A stretch of 64,000 nucleotides of DNA from Mangifera indica. Taxonomy: Eukaryota; Streptophyta; Magnoliopsida; Sapindales; Anacardiaceae. The position numbers and the translations under genes are program-made. Shown in pieces: positions 36,501 to 48,083 of the stretch; within the stretch, counting starts at the first letter, position 1; each line of letters begins with the position of its first letter. The notes under the pieces were generated by a model. The model was given only the letters and a program-made list of their open reading frames with translations. It did no database searches and had not been told where the DNA came from. The DNA lies in assembly GCF_011075055.1 (NCBI RefSeq), contig NC_058155.1:496001-560000 (forward strand), given 5' to 3'.

Positions 36501-37642
36501 GCGATTATGTGATCTATAATTTACAGTTAAAAGAATCAATAATTTTTTTAATTTATTAATATTTATTTTAATTACAGATTTAATAATTAAAATATTCCCA
36601 TTATTTTTGTCAAGTCAATCGCCTTCACTATTGTACTTGAAAAGTTTCGATAAACTTCCCAATGGACCAAGACCCCATCGTATTAATTCTTCCCTTTGCT
36701 TTGACAAACAAGTTTAAATTAGTGAATAGGTATATTTCAAATTAATTATCAAAAGCTCATGATCTTAAGCTAGATATTACCCCAACAAAACAGAAGATCT
36801 CAAATGTGACTTTTGGTATCGGTAAGGTGGATACTAAATATCTCCTTGGATTGATAAATGCAATACCTACTCATGCCTCTAACATACTTTACCTTTACTT
36901 TGGCGAACAAACAAAGTACATTGTTAAATCAGACCTAACATAATCATCACCTAATTTTCCACATAGTATAATCTTTCGCTTTGACAAATAAGGTTCCAAC
37001 AAATAAGGACTTAATTAGGGCATCATGTTGGAAGACACCAATTGAATCTTAGACTTAATATTTAAGTTAAGGGTTTTATCATTTAGTCTCAACATGTTTT
37101 AAGCCACATTTTAGGTGATATTTGCAAAATAAAATCTACATATACATTCTAGATTTTCTAATACCTATATTTCTTAAAAAGATATAAACAATTAGGTTTA
37201 GGATGACTTAGATATTAATCTTTTCAATATATATATATATATATATATATATAGAAAAATGATATTAAAGTAATGACCTAAAAAAATATTAAAGATATTT
37301 ATTTTTTCAGTGTATATATATATATATATATCACCTAATTTAATAATACTAAAATTGGATCACTAAGAATCTATGAATCATGATCATTAATTGATATTAG
37401 ACTATTGTAGTACATTTTAAGTATTTTTATTAAATACAGTTTAGTTAAATGTGATTTTGTGGCAACATCAATCTTTGAACTAAAGACCTTGAGCAAGTGA
37501 GATAGTTATTTAAAAAATACTTGTCTTTTTTAATATTTATCAAGAACTAATAATTATATGAGATCACTAATAATCTTCCAATTTATCATAATCCATAAAT
37601 AAATAACCAGTTAAGATTATTATCAGTTTAGACACATTAATT
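36501..37642. other. AT-rich spacer with two AT microsatellites
   Basis: No coding sequence recognised. AT dinucleotide runs lie at 37227-37253 and 37313-37331, about 60 bp apart. The part from 36600 to 37030 has several imperfect repeats of the phrase CTTTG(A/G)C(A/G)AACAA, perhaps the leader or LTR of copia-3, but no termini were found. Confidence 0.5.
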
Positions 37643-38189
37643 AGGCTGGACCAAATAAAGGTTTGACCCAAAGTCTAGAAATGAGGCCCAACTTATAAGC
37701 CTTTCGAGTCGGACAGTGGATCCAAATGTTAGGCTCATAAGCCACCCTAGCCCATTGCTATTGAAATATAAAAAAAAATAAATTAAATTCTATAGTTACT
37801 TCTACCACAAGCAAAAGCCAATGGCTTTCACTTGTGGTAGGAGAAGCTTCTGCTTATCGCAAAAGTCGTTCAATGACCAATAACCTGTGTTTTAATTTTT
37901 TTTTTTTTTTTCTTTTATATAAACAACCAAAAGCTTCTCCATCTTCCAATTTTTATTTACAAATCTCTCAATCTTTCATTCTCAATTCTTTCATTATATT
38001 CTCAATCTCATTTTCTCTCATCAATTCTCTTTCAAAAACTATCTGAATTCGCAAACAATAATTCTCTGTGTTTATAATTTGGTTTTCATTTCAATTTTAT
38101 CATTACAAAATATTATAAATGGAACCAATTTCAAATTAATTCAATTTATTTGAATATTATTATATTGGCGTTGATGATATTATTAATGA

Positions 38190-38640
38190 TGCATAAGGTA
38201 GAATAAGTGGAGCACTAACAAGTTGTACAAGCATAGCTTCACATTGATAGAGGGAAAAAGAAAACAAACGTCAATAGTGTAAGAACACTTTAATCAAACA
38301 GAGGAAATGATTGAAGGAAAATTAATTCATCAAGTGGTATGTAAACATTATGGTTCTTGTTTGACATGTGCAAGTATGAGTGGCAAGAGACATCTTCGCT
38401 GATACATTATTATAAAAAAATTTCACACGAGCTTGGTGGGCAAAAATAAATTGCATTCTCCTAATCATGATTCATTGGTTCCGGTGCTAGTTCAACAAAA
38501 GGTTCGAATGGTTTCAAACACATGAAAGAAATGTCAACTTTCACATACGATCAAATGAAGATGCGATACTACATGGTCAAGTATGTAGTTGCTTCTGATA
38601 AACCTTTTTGTTATGTAGAAAATGAAATTTTAAAATGAAA
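38190..38640 (+). pseudogene. hAT transposase N-terminal part (BED zinc finger)
   Basis: Plus-strand reading gives VCKHYGSCLTCASMSGKRHLR near 38339-38401, a BED finger with the CxxC replaced by a spaced Cys pattern and the GTSHLRRH-type helix. This is followed near 38550-38625 by DQMKMRYYMVKYVVASDKPF and CYVENE, the segment that normally follows the finger in plant hAT proteins. Stop codons and frame changes interrupt it. The finger would bind the transposon ends. Confidence 0.75.
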
Positions 38641-38914
38641 GGACTAAACAAAGGTTTGTACCAAAGGTAAGTTTTGATAGTTCAGACAAAACAAAAGTCG
38701 CACATATGGTTGCTTTTGTGCAAAGGTACGCAACTTACAAATCAAAGCACAAATTATGATCAATTTTGTAATTATATCAACATTAACCATTATCCGGAAA
38801 TTGTTCAAAGATATAATCTGAAAAACTACATATGTTGGCATTGTGGAAAGAAAAGGCAAAAACTTTTTTTATGTTTGCCACCATGGTCGGAGATCTACTA
38901 ATACCTCTAGTATA

Positions 38915-39108
38915 GATTATAGCATCGGAATCTGCTTTTAGTGCAGGTGGATGCGTGCTAAATGATAGACAATCCAATTTACACTCAAACATGGTTGAAA
39001 TGATCATGTGTATGAAGAATTAGGTCAAAACTGATTTTAAATTACAAAATCGAGTGATAGAAGATATCTTTGAAGAATTCACAAATTATGACATTGAGGA
39101 CAAGTAAA
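38915..39108 (+). pseudogene. hAT transposase C-terminal dimerisation domain
   Basis: Reads ASESAFSAGGCVLNDRQSNL, then MVEMIMCMKN, a stop, and VKTDFKLQNRVIEDIF, ending at a TAA near 39105. ASESAFSxGGRVLxxxRSxL is the signature of the hAT dimerisation domain. The catalytic domain that should lie between this and the BED part (about 400-500 residues) is absent; only 280 bp of unrelated-looking sequence separates them. Confidence 0.85.
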
Positions 39109-39611
39109 TAAATGGTATGATATATATTTTTTATTTATGTTTGTAATTATACAAAATGTAAATTAATTTATTTGTATTATGTTATACTTTTTTTAATCAT
39201 GTGACCACGGTATTCCTTCGCCACAAGTGAGGGATTATAAATAGAATGTTTGAGATACTGCTTATGATTTTAATAGTTGAAAAATAATTTATGTTTAAAT
39301 TTTTTAATTAAATTTATTTTTAAAAATTTGTTTAAATGGGCTAACCTGATTAAGGCTCAACCCAACCCAACCCTCTATATAGGGTCGAGCCTTAAGCCTT
39401 AAAAAATTTCATGGGTTGGTCTGCCTTAAAGGCCCATCATTATGTCGACCTAAGGCCCAACCTAACCCACCCTATAGGTTTGATAGGCTGAGCCAGAAAC
39501 AAAGCCAGCCCAATTGGCTTGGCCCAACCCATAGGCACTACTATATTAATTCAATACTAAGAATAATAATGTCACTAGGTGTTATTTGTTATTCTCTTAA
39601 CCATAAGATAT

Positions 39612-39616
39612 CTAAG
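39612..39616. repeat. Target-site duplication of solo LTR, left copy (CTAAG)
   Basis: CTAAG here and at 41292-41296 flank the LTR exactly, as expected for one insertion event. Confidence 0.8.
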
Positions 39617-41291
39617 TTTTAGGGTGCTGATAACCAACAGTGTAGCAAAATTAAAAAATTTACAAAAATCAAATAATTCTAAAACCCTTACCAAGATCCC
39701 TGTTTTAAACATATTTACCATAAACATACAAAACAACCATATGATATTTTAGGGTTTATACCTGTATTGATGGCTCATTTAAGTCTTCACATAGCAAAGA
39801 AATAAATGTTATTTAACCCTCATGAAGTAGCGTCCTGGTATCCATGTGGAACACAAATACATAAGGTTGTTCAAAATGAAGGATACTAGGGCTTCTATAT
39901 GCTAGACTAGAATGTGTTCATAAGAGAGGAACTTTTAAGAGAACCTAATGGTTAGGACTTTTCTATTTAACTCAGCTTATGATTATTATTTATATATGTG
40001 TATAAATTTGAGTGCCTATGGAGTTTCATTCAAACCCATCTTCATCAACACATATGCATAAGTGGTACATTTATGAGCCACCCAGCTTATTTAAAATCAT
40101 GCACAGGTGGACACAAAAATGTGCCACCTCGCATGTCACATGCATTGCATGACTAGACAAGGCTTTTCTTGTCGTGTTATGTATTTTATTTTTGCATAAT
40201 GTCAAATGACACTATTCATGCCAAGTCAAACTTGCCCAAAGCGTAATCAACTAAAATCTCTCTATTTCCCTAAATACTAAGATTGTCACCAAATGATCCT
40301 TACTGCTAAGTTCATATCAACTGTTATATGCATGTGATCTATAAACTCTTCATCGAATCAATAATATTTGAATTCATGTTAAATTCAAACACAGACTAAG
40401 ATTGGCCTCTAGCAAAATATCATGGCCATTTAGATGACAATGAACATCTCTTAAGCTTTTATAACATCACAATTATATACAATTCAATCTTTTTGTCAAC
40501 TAATATCTCTCGAGGCTGAGACATAGAAAATAATTTCTTAGTATGAACTGATACATATTAATGTTTTACATGGTTTAGGTTACAACTTTATCCCACTGTG
40601 GCCACAAATTCAAGTAGTCATGAATGTTATTCAATATTCTTATGTGAGATATCTTCTTCTATTCTCAAAAGTGACAAATCCTTTATTGATCAACCATAAC
40701 CTTCATGTATCTCATGATATGACCGTACACTACATTTATGATACCCTAGTTACAACGATATGTTGGATAGAGTCAAACCATACCAATCCTTACATGAGAT
40801 GGTCTGGCGAGCTCAAGTCATAGGACCACATACACTCATGGTGTTCAAAAGATTTATTCTATAGACACTAGAGCAACCATCACATGGATATCCTCTATAG
40901 TAGGGTCAGTTCAATGAACACTTCTATAATGTGCACTCATGTGTTGCATCAAACTATCTACAAATAGCTTCAATACGTGAGAACTATCATCACCTTTTGA
41001 TAGGGTTGCTTAACACTATAATAATTCCATCACCATTACATGTGCCCTTGGTCATCATAATGTCGAAATTATAGACATTTCTAGAATGGTCACTTACGTG
41101 TACATAGGGTTCTCATAATTGGTTATTTGATCCCATCATGATAATTTTACCATTGTAAGGGCACGTTATTCACTCAGTCATATAAAAGAATACATATGAA
41201 TTGAAAAACAATTAATTCTTCATTAATTAATGAATGTAAAATTACAATTACAAGTGTTAAATCAATTGGCTCTAGGGCACCTATCCTAACA
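39617..41291 (-). repeat. Solo copia LTR (family A)
   Basis: 1675 bp. Minus strand starts TGTTAGGATAGGTGCCCTAG at 41291 and ends CACCCTAAAA at 39617 (the expected final CA has mutated). It matches the LTR at 5319-7002 along its length. The exact CTAAG duplication on both sides and the absence of any internal element sequence show a solo LTR left by recombination between two LTRs. Confidence 0.9.
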
Positions 41292-41700
41292 CTAAGCAAC
41301 CATGATCAACCCATAGCTACAATGAGAGCAACTAAACATATGTTACATATCTCCAATTTGTCAAGTACCCAATGATACATACTAAACAAATGTTATTCTC
41401 AATATTTACAAGATGAATTTCCTAATCTTCTCTATGTCAAATAGGAATAGTTATCTTCTCTTTTTCAATTGAATGTAACTTTTCCTCTTAGTCCTATAAA
41501 TATAAATAATCAATAAACAAGATGAAAAAACCATACAAAGATACATGTAGAGAAGTTCACACAAAGAAAGCTAAGAATTTAATAGCTAGTTATTTGTTAT
41601 TTACACATCCTTATCAAGATATCGTGTAACCCCAGTTATAACAATATCATAGATGTAGGTTTCCAGTTACCGGGTCATATCACATCAAAAAAAAAAAATT
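41292..41700 (+). repeat. Possible older copia LTR remnant containing the solo LTR
   Basis: A TATA-like CCTATAAATATAAATAATC lies at about 41493-41511. Further on, ATAGATGTAGGTTTCCAGTTA followed by CCGGGTCATATCACATC (about 41650-41688) resembles the R/U5 part of plant copia LTRs (GTGGATGTAGGC...CCGAACCACGT). A possible start TGTTATTTG lies at 39580, left of the solo LTR. No duplicate copy is in the window to confirm it. Confidence 0.4.
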
Positions 41701-44279
41701 CTTTTATTTTATCTTTACTTCATTCACATCTCAAAGTAATAGACATTAGGATCTTATATCTAATCTTAACGTTGCTATCTTAGCTTAAATTGTTCAAAAC
41801 TTTGAATTGTGTATTTTAGTTAATAACAAGAAATGTCATCAACACTAGAGAAGCAAAAGAAAAGACTTCTCACGCTGAGGTTTTTGTCAACTTTTTTAGA
41901 TTCTATGTCATGGTTTTAAAAATAAAACTAGATCGGCAAGTAGAATCGACACTTATCAAGCAAAATGAAAATTATTTATAGAAATTGTTTTAGTAATTGG
42001 ACTAGATTGGACTATGGTCTAGCCACTAGTAGTTGACATTAGTCGAGAAAAAATCAATTGTTTGTTAACTTAGACTTGAAGTTGAGTCCTAACCTTAAAA
42101 TAAAGTGAGAATAACTAGTAAACCACTTTAAAGTCTGTTTTATTATTTTTTGCTAAAAGACTTATTCCCACCCGAGATTTAGTGTATTTCCAAAATTCCA
42201 CTAACAAGATTTCAAAAATTTAAATATCCACCCTTTTGTTAAAATTTTCAATTAAAGGTGAAGGTGAAATCATCATGTAACAAAAAATTTAAAAAAAAAA
42301 AAAGGAAATTTATTTCATTCCCCCCCCCCCCCCAATAGTTTAAAAAACTAACAATTTTCCCTTACTCGAAGATTTGAAAAGTTATCATTTCCCCTAGGTT
42401 TTTTTCTCTTATCCAGCCACCTCCTTCGTTCTAATCAACAATCGGTGCTTCCTACCCATCTTTCTATGTCGACTGCATCAGAGAAGTTATTAGTAGCTAA
42501 AGAATGGGACAAAGACAAAGACATCCAGATGACGCTCAGATAAAGACATACATCAATTCATATTACTTAATCCAAAATGAAACAATTCTTACAAGAATAC
42601 CAAAAATTAAGCAGAACAATATACTAGATATAAAGATAATATTTAATAGAATTAAATATATCTTTTACAATAATATCACACACAATTCATTTTTTTAAAA
42701 AATCATATGAAAGTCAGTACCTTATTTTCAATTTGATAGTTTTTTTAATTTATTCATCATCTTGACTACTTTCGATTGCAATCATTGTGTCATTCCATTG
42801 TAAATTAAATTGTATAAAGTTGAATAATCTTGTTTACAATCAAACAAAAAAAACACTATCAAATTAATGGAAAACAAATAAGCATTTAGGGTTGCATGAT
42901 TTAACAGTGAATTGGGAAATGAAACTCAGAGATTATGAGAGTGAATGCAGACTTTTGGAACATAAATCCATTTGAAAAAAGATTAAAATTTTTTCCCTTT
43001 CTTTTTCTTTTTTCTTGCCTAATTGGATATTGGGATTGATATGAACCAAGTCAAACCTGAAAACCCATTGGCTCGATTTTTTCGAGCCAAAATTAAGGGT
43101 GGTTCAAGTTTAACTTGAATGAAAATGATTTTATTCAAATTCAATTTAAATTTGATTCAAATCTATTGCTCAGATATGTGATTGGAATCATAATTTATTG
43201 ACAAAAAATGTCATTTTATCTAATAATAAGCAAAACTATGTCATTCTAATAATTGTTTAACATAATTTGAATCGAACCATGAGTCTAGTTTGAACCAAAT
43301 AAGGTCATTCACCAAATTCATGAGCTAGACCAAGTTAAATATTCTCTAACTCGAGTTTGGTATGTTTTCAAAAAATGAGTTAAACTTCCTTATTCAAACT
43401 CAATTTATAGTTGAGCTAAATGAATTCAAACCCAAGTAAATTGAATAAAACTAGCTTTTGAGCTCAAACTAACTTGATTCGGGTCTAACTCTAATTGGAT
43501 GCACAACGAAAGACTTGAAAATGTCACAACACATTTTAAAATTTTTTGAATTCCAATAATTTTTAGTAACTTTTAATATAAACGTCATAACAAAAATTAC
43601 ATATTTAATGATAAATTATACAAAATTATTTCAAAATATTATTTTCAATATTTCACTAGCCCAACTATCAGTTAATCGTTCTCGCCATTTGTTTGACCAA
43701 ATAAGTTCTCTCATCAGGTCAATCCCAATCTAACTTTGAAAACATTGTCCAATATTTTAAAATGCTAGAATTATCTTTTATCAAATTTTTTAAAATGTTT
43801 GTGCAATCAGATAATTAAGAGGATTTTTTTGTATAAAAACTAAAAAACCTCTCTTGTCTGTGTTGTCTTAATTTTAAAAGTTCTTTTTTTTTTCTTCAAA
43901 TTTTTTTTTTAACCATCAACTAATTAGATTTAAATTAAATTGAATATGCATAAAATAGTTCGAGATTAATTTAAATCTAAAAAAATTAACTCGACATCAA
44001 TAAATAGAAACTCAAACTTAACTTGAGAATAATTTTAATTTTTAATTCAATCTAAATCAATTCAAATTTAAATATTTAATTTAATAGTGTAGCTAAATAG
44101 GTGACAGGGAGGCAGACAGATAATATGACCCATTGACTAAAGTATGATGATAGGTTATTGAAGAAAAAGAAAAAGTATGATAATAGGTGATGATAATGTG
44201 ACACCCAATTGGATTTACGTGGTCAGAGGGAAGAAGAATGATGATTTAATTTCAAAATCAAACTACTTTACTTGAATAA
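41701..44279. other. Intergenic AT-rich DNA
   Basis: No convincing gene. A run of 14 cytosines (42320-42333) follows a run of adenines (about 42290-42303). From about 43020 to 43500 short phrases such as CAAACTCAA, CTCGAGTTT and GAGCTCAAAC recur on both strands, suggesting an old degenerate repeat. The sequence from 43900 to 44090 again has AACTCAAACTTAACTT-type repeats. I cannot assign a family. Confidence 0.5.
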
Positions 44280-44662
44280 TGGCCGCCTCTTTCATTCAAA
44301 TTTTGAGGTAAAGTAAAGGCTAAAAAAACCAAAAAGAAAAAGAAAAGGGACCCTAATAACGATACAAAGCAAATCATGAATTCCCACAGCGAAAAAAATA
44401 ATAATTAATTATGTTTCAAATTTATTGATTTTTTAAACTGACCAATTTGTTGTTTATAATTAATTATATTTTTCTTCAATCGTAGGAGAAAATACAAAAT
44501 GAAGAATACGAAACTTTGAGTTTTAAAGGGCAAGTGACCTAATTTTCAAAATATAAAATGATTACATGCTCACATCACATTAATTACAAGCTACAAGCTT
44601 TATATGTAAGGTGAAAACGAAACTGATCTGCATCGATCGGTCGAAACCCATTTGTAAAGAAC
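44280..44662 (+). promoter_or_regulatory. Upstream region of the DCD gene
   Basis: Directly upstream of the start codon. A TATA-like TTTATATG lies at 44598-44605, only about 60 bp before the ATG. Slightly further upstream are TTACGTGGTC (about 44215-44224), containing the ACGTGG core bound by bZIP factors in stress- and ABA-responsive plant promoters, and a TTGAC core (44134-44138) of W-box type. These are sequence matches only. Confidence 0.4.
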
Positions 44663-46390
44663 ATGATGAATAACATCTTCGGGAGCTCGATATGGCAACC
44701 GCTGGATTTAGCCTCCACGGACGAGCACCCAACGTGGTGGAACGTTGCGGCAAGCCTTTCATCTGGCATCATCCAATTGAGAATGATCCAAGGAAAGGAT
44801 GATCATGATCATGATCATGAGGATATCGAAAACAACAATGACCGCCACAAAAAGCTTTGTTTCAATAATATTCCATTGAGGAATCTATCAGTGAAGCTGC
44901 AGTATCATCAGCCTGCTGCTGACCATAAATGGTACAAAACTCTTCCTCCGGGTGAAATGTTGCCAAGAAATGAGACACTTGGAGGCTACATCTTTGTATG
45001 CAACAATGAAACAATGCAAGAAGATCTTCGTCGCCAACTTTTTGGTAAATTAAAAAATATTATTTTCTCTTGTTTAATTTTTATAGTTTTTAACTGATAT
45101 CTTTTTTTCAAATTATATATATTTAGGGCTTCCACAGAAATATAAGGACTCTGTAAGGGCAATAACCCCTGGATTGCCTCTTTTTCTCTATAACTATACT
45201 GCCCACCAGCTTCATGGAGTTTTCCAGGTTTGTTTGCTAATGTATTCAAGCTCATTAAACTACTATGATCTCTGCTCAAGCTTGAGAGGCAGGCATGAGT
45301 TTGATTTGAAAAATTACATTTTACCTCTTTTTTTTTTTAAATTAATTTAAACCTTATAACTTAAATATTTATTAATTTCCCTAGTAATGTAATAATTAGT
45401 TTTTTAATTACAATTAACACACCAATTAAAAATTATTTTTGGGAATTTTCGAACACATTTTATAGTTAACTTATCTTAAATTATTAAAAAATTTATTTAT
45501 AATTTTAAGGCTGTAAGTTTTGGAGGGTCAAACATTGACCCAACTGCTTGGGAAGATAAGAAATGCAGGGGAGAATCAAGATTTCCAGCCCAGGTGATTA
45601 AATTCTTATAATAAAATTAATTACATTTTAATTATCATTAAGAAATAATTAATAATGATTAATTAATTTCAGGTAAGAATTAGAATGAAGAAGAAATGTA
45701 AAGCATTGGAAGAAGATGCTTTCAGGCCCATTTTGTTTCACTATGACGGCCCAAAATTTCGTCTTCAGCTTTCTGTTCCAGAGGTACATTTTGCTCTTGC
45801 TATATGTTTTTACTTTGCACATATATAGGCAAACTTCTCCTCTATTAATTTTGCAATTTACTTGTGATTTATCCACAAAATTCTCTTTTATGTATAATAT
45901 TGACGCATATAGATAGAGTGAGGTTAAATTATTAATATTATTAGGGTATTGTTTGAGTTAAAGATAAAATTATTTTTGTATTTTTAAATTAATTTGCTAA
46001 AAATACTTTTTATTTTTTGTTTGATTCTCTTTTGTGTGTGTATATATTTATATATATAAAAAGTGTATTGTCTCTAGCATTTCTCATGTTTCGTATGTCA
46101 ATCTATTGATTCACATCATTCGAGTGCAATTTTAGGATTTGGTCTCTGAAAAATCGTTAACACTAACTTTAATTTTACAAAAATTTATAGATAGAGTGCA
46201 ATGTGTATGGTTTTTCTTAATTTTTAGGATTATAACATTATGGGATTCTCTAACTTAGCATAATAGTAATTTATAGTTGAGTTTTTTTTTTTTTTTCTTT
46301 TTTGCCTTTATAATTGATCAATCTTTATTACAATTGGATATATTGCAGGCACTTGCTTTATTGGACTTGTTCAAAGAGGAGGATATGTAA
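44663..46390 (+). CDS. DCD-domain protein (B2-like), five exons
   Basis: Exons 44663-45044, 45127-45227, 45510-45593, 45673-45783 and 46349-46390 join in frame to 239 residues. All four introns have GT...AG ends. Residues 1-90 are a variable N-terminus (IFGSSIWQPLD, then an Asp/His-rich stretch DDHDHDHEDIENNND). The DCD (Development and Cell Death) domain starts near residue 106: LGGYIFVCNNETMQEDLRRQ, LPQKYKDSVRAITPGLPLFL, YNYTAHQLHGVFQ, SFGGSNIDPTAWEDKKC, SRFPAQVRIR and HYDGPKFRLQLSVPE, ending close to the C-terminus. DCD proteins are plant-specific and linked to stress, hormone and cell-death responses; the biochemical role is unclear. No stop or frameshift. ATG 44663 was chosen as the first of two adjacent Met codons. 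Confidence 0.93.
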
Positions 46391-47880
46391 AAGGTGAAAA
46401 GACACCCATAAAAATGCCAAAGAAATTAGTTATGTTTAGATGATTATATTATATGGAGCTTCTAGATCATATATACTTGAAGAAATTCATCTAGAAAACT
46501 CCTAAAAAATATAATATTTTTTGGAAATTGGTATAGAGAAATTAATTTTTTTTATTGTTGTTAAATATTATCCCATTTAAAATGTATTTTTATAAACAAT
46601 TAAAAAAATAAGGCTGTGTTTTCAAGATTTTGATGAAAGAAGTAAACTGGTTATTTTATTATTATCTCCACCGTTGGTTTGGATTATGAGATCTTAGGAT
46701 AACAACAAAGTAGTCCTTAAATATGTTGAAAATATCAGTTGGATCTAAAAGTAATATGGCAAACCTTGTAAATCTTTGAAACTTGTGATGATTAATGCTG
46801 TGAACAAAACTGAGCATTAACCACTCACCATAATTTATGTGAATCTATATTATCAACATTCAACCTAAAAGAAAATAACTTCTCCACCCAATAAAACTTT
46901 ACATGAACACATAAATTTGTATGTATTATTTGTATACATAATACTATTTTACTTAGAATTCTAGTAAGGTTAGTAAAATAAAAAAAGAGTACAAGTCTAA
47001 TACATTCACCTTACACCCAAACACAAAACTCATGTATAAACCCCATTTCTCTCCTCTTTGATGCACACAAATCCTAAAATGTGAAATATCTTTGAGCAAA
47101 ACTAGAGAAAGAAAATCCAAAATGAATGAGAAGGAGAAGGAATATAATACAACATCATCATCATCATCATTATCATAGTTAAATTTGAATTTAATTTCTT
47201 GCTTTCATTTCACATATATAATAATTATATAATCTTAATTTGGTACAAAATAATTACTTGTAAATAATAGATAAGGGATAAAATAATAATATGTTTCAAT
47301 AAGTCCCTTTCCTGAACGAAGGGCTTTTATCTACATGTTAGGTTGATTCTTATGTAAAATAAATGTCTAGTTTGTAATACGCTTCCAATTGTGTACCCTT
47401 CAAGTATCCTTATATAATGAATTTAGAAAATTAGAAGATTTATACCTAGAATGTTTGCAATATAACGAGAACATAAATTTAGTTATGAAAACATGATAAA
47501 AAACATTTCGAAAGTTGTTTTCAATGTGCACACATACACAAATTAAATATTAAAAAGCTACACTTCTATATTATAGGCAAGAATTTGATCTGAAAATGTC
47601 ATTAAAAGGGATTTGAACTCATACTTTCTAATTCATGAAGCCTTTTCTTTTATTATTCATGTTACCCTTTAAGTATTAATTTTATTACTCATTTCCAAAA
47701 GAGTTATACAGTTAACATTGTTAACAAAAACTTTATTACACATCAAAATTGCACAATTAGAAACTCTATTGATTCTATTCCAATTCAATCAAACACATTA
47801 AACTATAAAATACTATAATTCATAGATTAGACACTTAGACAAACCTATTTGCATCATTTTGTTGCAGAAATTGATATAGA
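46391..47880. other. AT-rich sequence downstream of the DCD gene
   Basis: Contains the presumed 3' untranslated region, with an AATAAG-like signal near 46609, and a trinucleotide run of CAT/ATC type at about 47152-47176. No coding sequence or transposon family recognised. Confidence 0.5.
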
Positions 47881-48083
47881 AAAGATTGATTTTCGATATC
47901 TGGAGCAAACCGTCCTTCCTAGGTTCCAAAAGCGATAAGCATAGGGGTGCCAAAAATAATCGTATGTATTGGAAAGGGGACCTATGTAACCTCTCCTAAC
48001 CAATAGGTGTGGTATAGAAAAACGGCATGAGTTCCCCTATTTTAGAGGGTCCGAGGAATATTTTTTTATTTTTCATTATGCCT
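47881..48083. other. Unassigned less AT-rich block
   Basis: About 47890-48062 is visibly richer in G and C than its surroundings, with phrases such as GGAGCAAACCGTCCTTCC and CCTATTTTAGAGGGTCCGAG. One frame is open over about 40 codons (FDIWSKPSFLGSKSDKHRGA...) before a stop. I recognise no family, RNA or repeat. Confidence 0.3.

Larger units (their letters stand above)
37643..39543 (+). mobile_element. hAT-superfamily DNA transposon, internally deleted
   Basis: Contains an N-terminal BED finger and the C-terminal dimerisation segment of an hAT transposase on the plus strand, with most of the catalytic part missing. Both ends are rich in GGCCCAACCC/AAGCCC-type repeats (37643-37760 and 39340-39540). 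CATTAATT at 37635-37642 and TATTAATT at 39544-39551 match in 7 of 8 positions and fit the 8-bp target duplication of hAT elements. The terminal inverted repeats are weak, so the exact ends are tentative. Confidence 0.7.

Noticed and set aside
43020..43500. Possible transposon built from repeated CTCGAGTTT/CAAACTCAA phrases
   Set aside because: No ends, duplication or coding motif could be found; recorded only as degenerate repeat.
44580..44772. Minus-strand frames over the DCD gene start
   Set aside because: They are shadows of exon 1; the plus-strand exon chain is complete and in frame.
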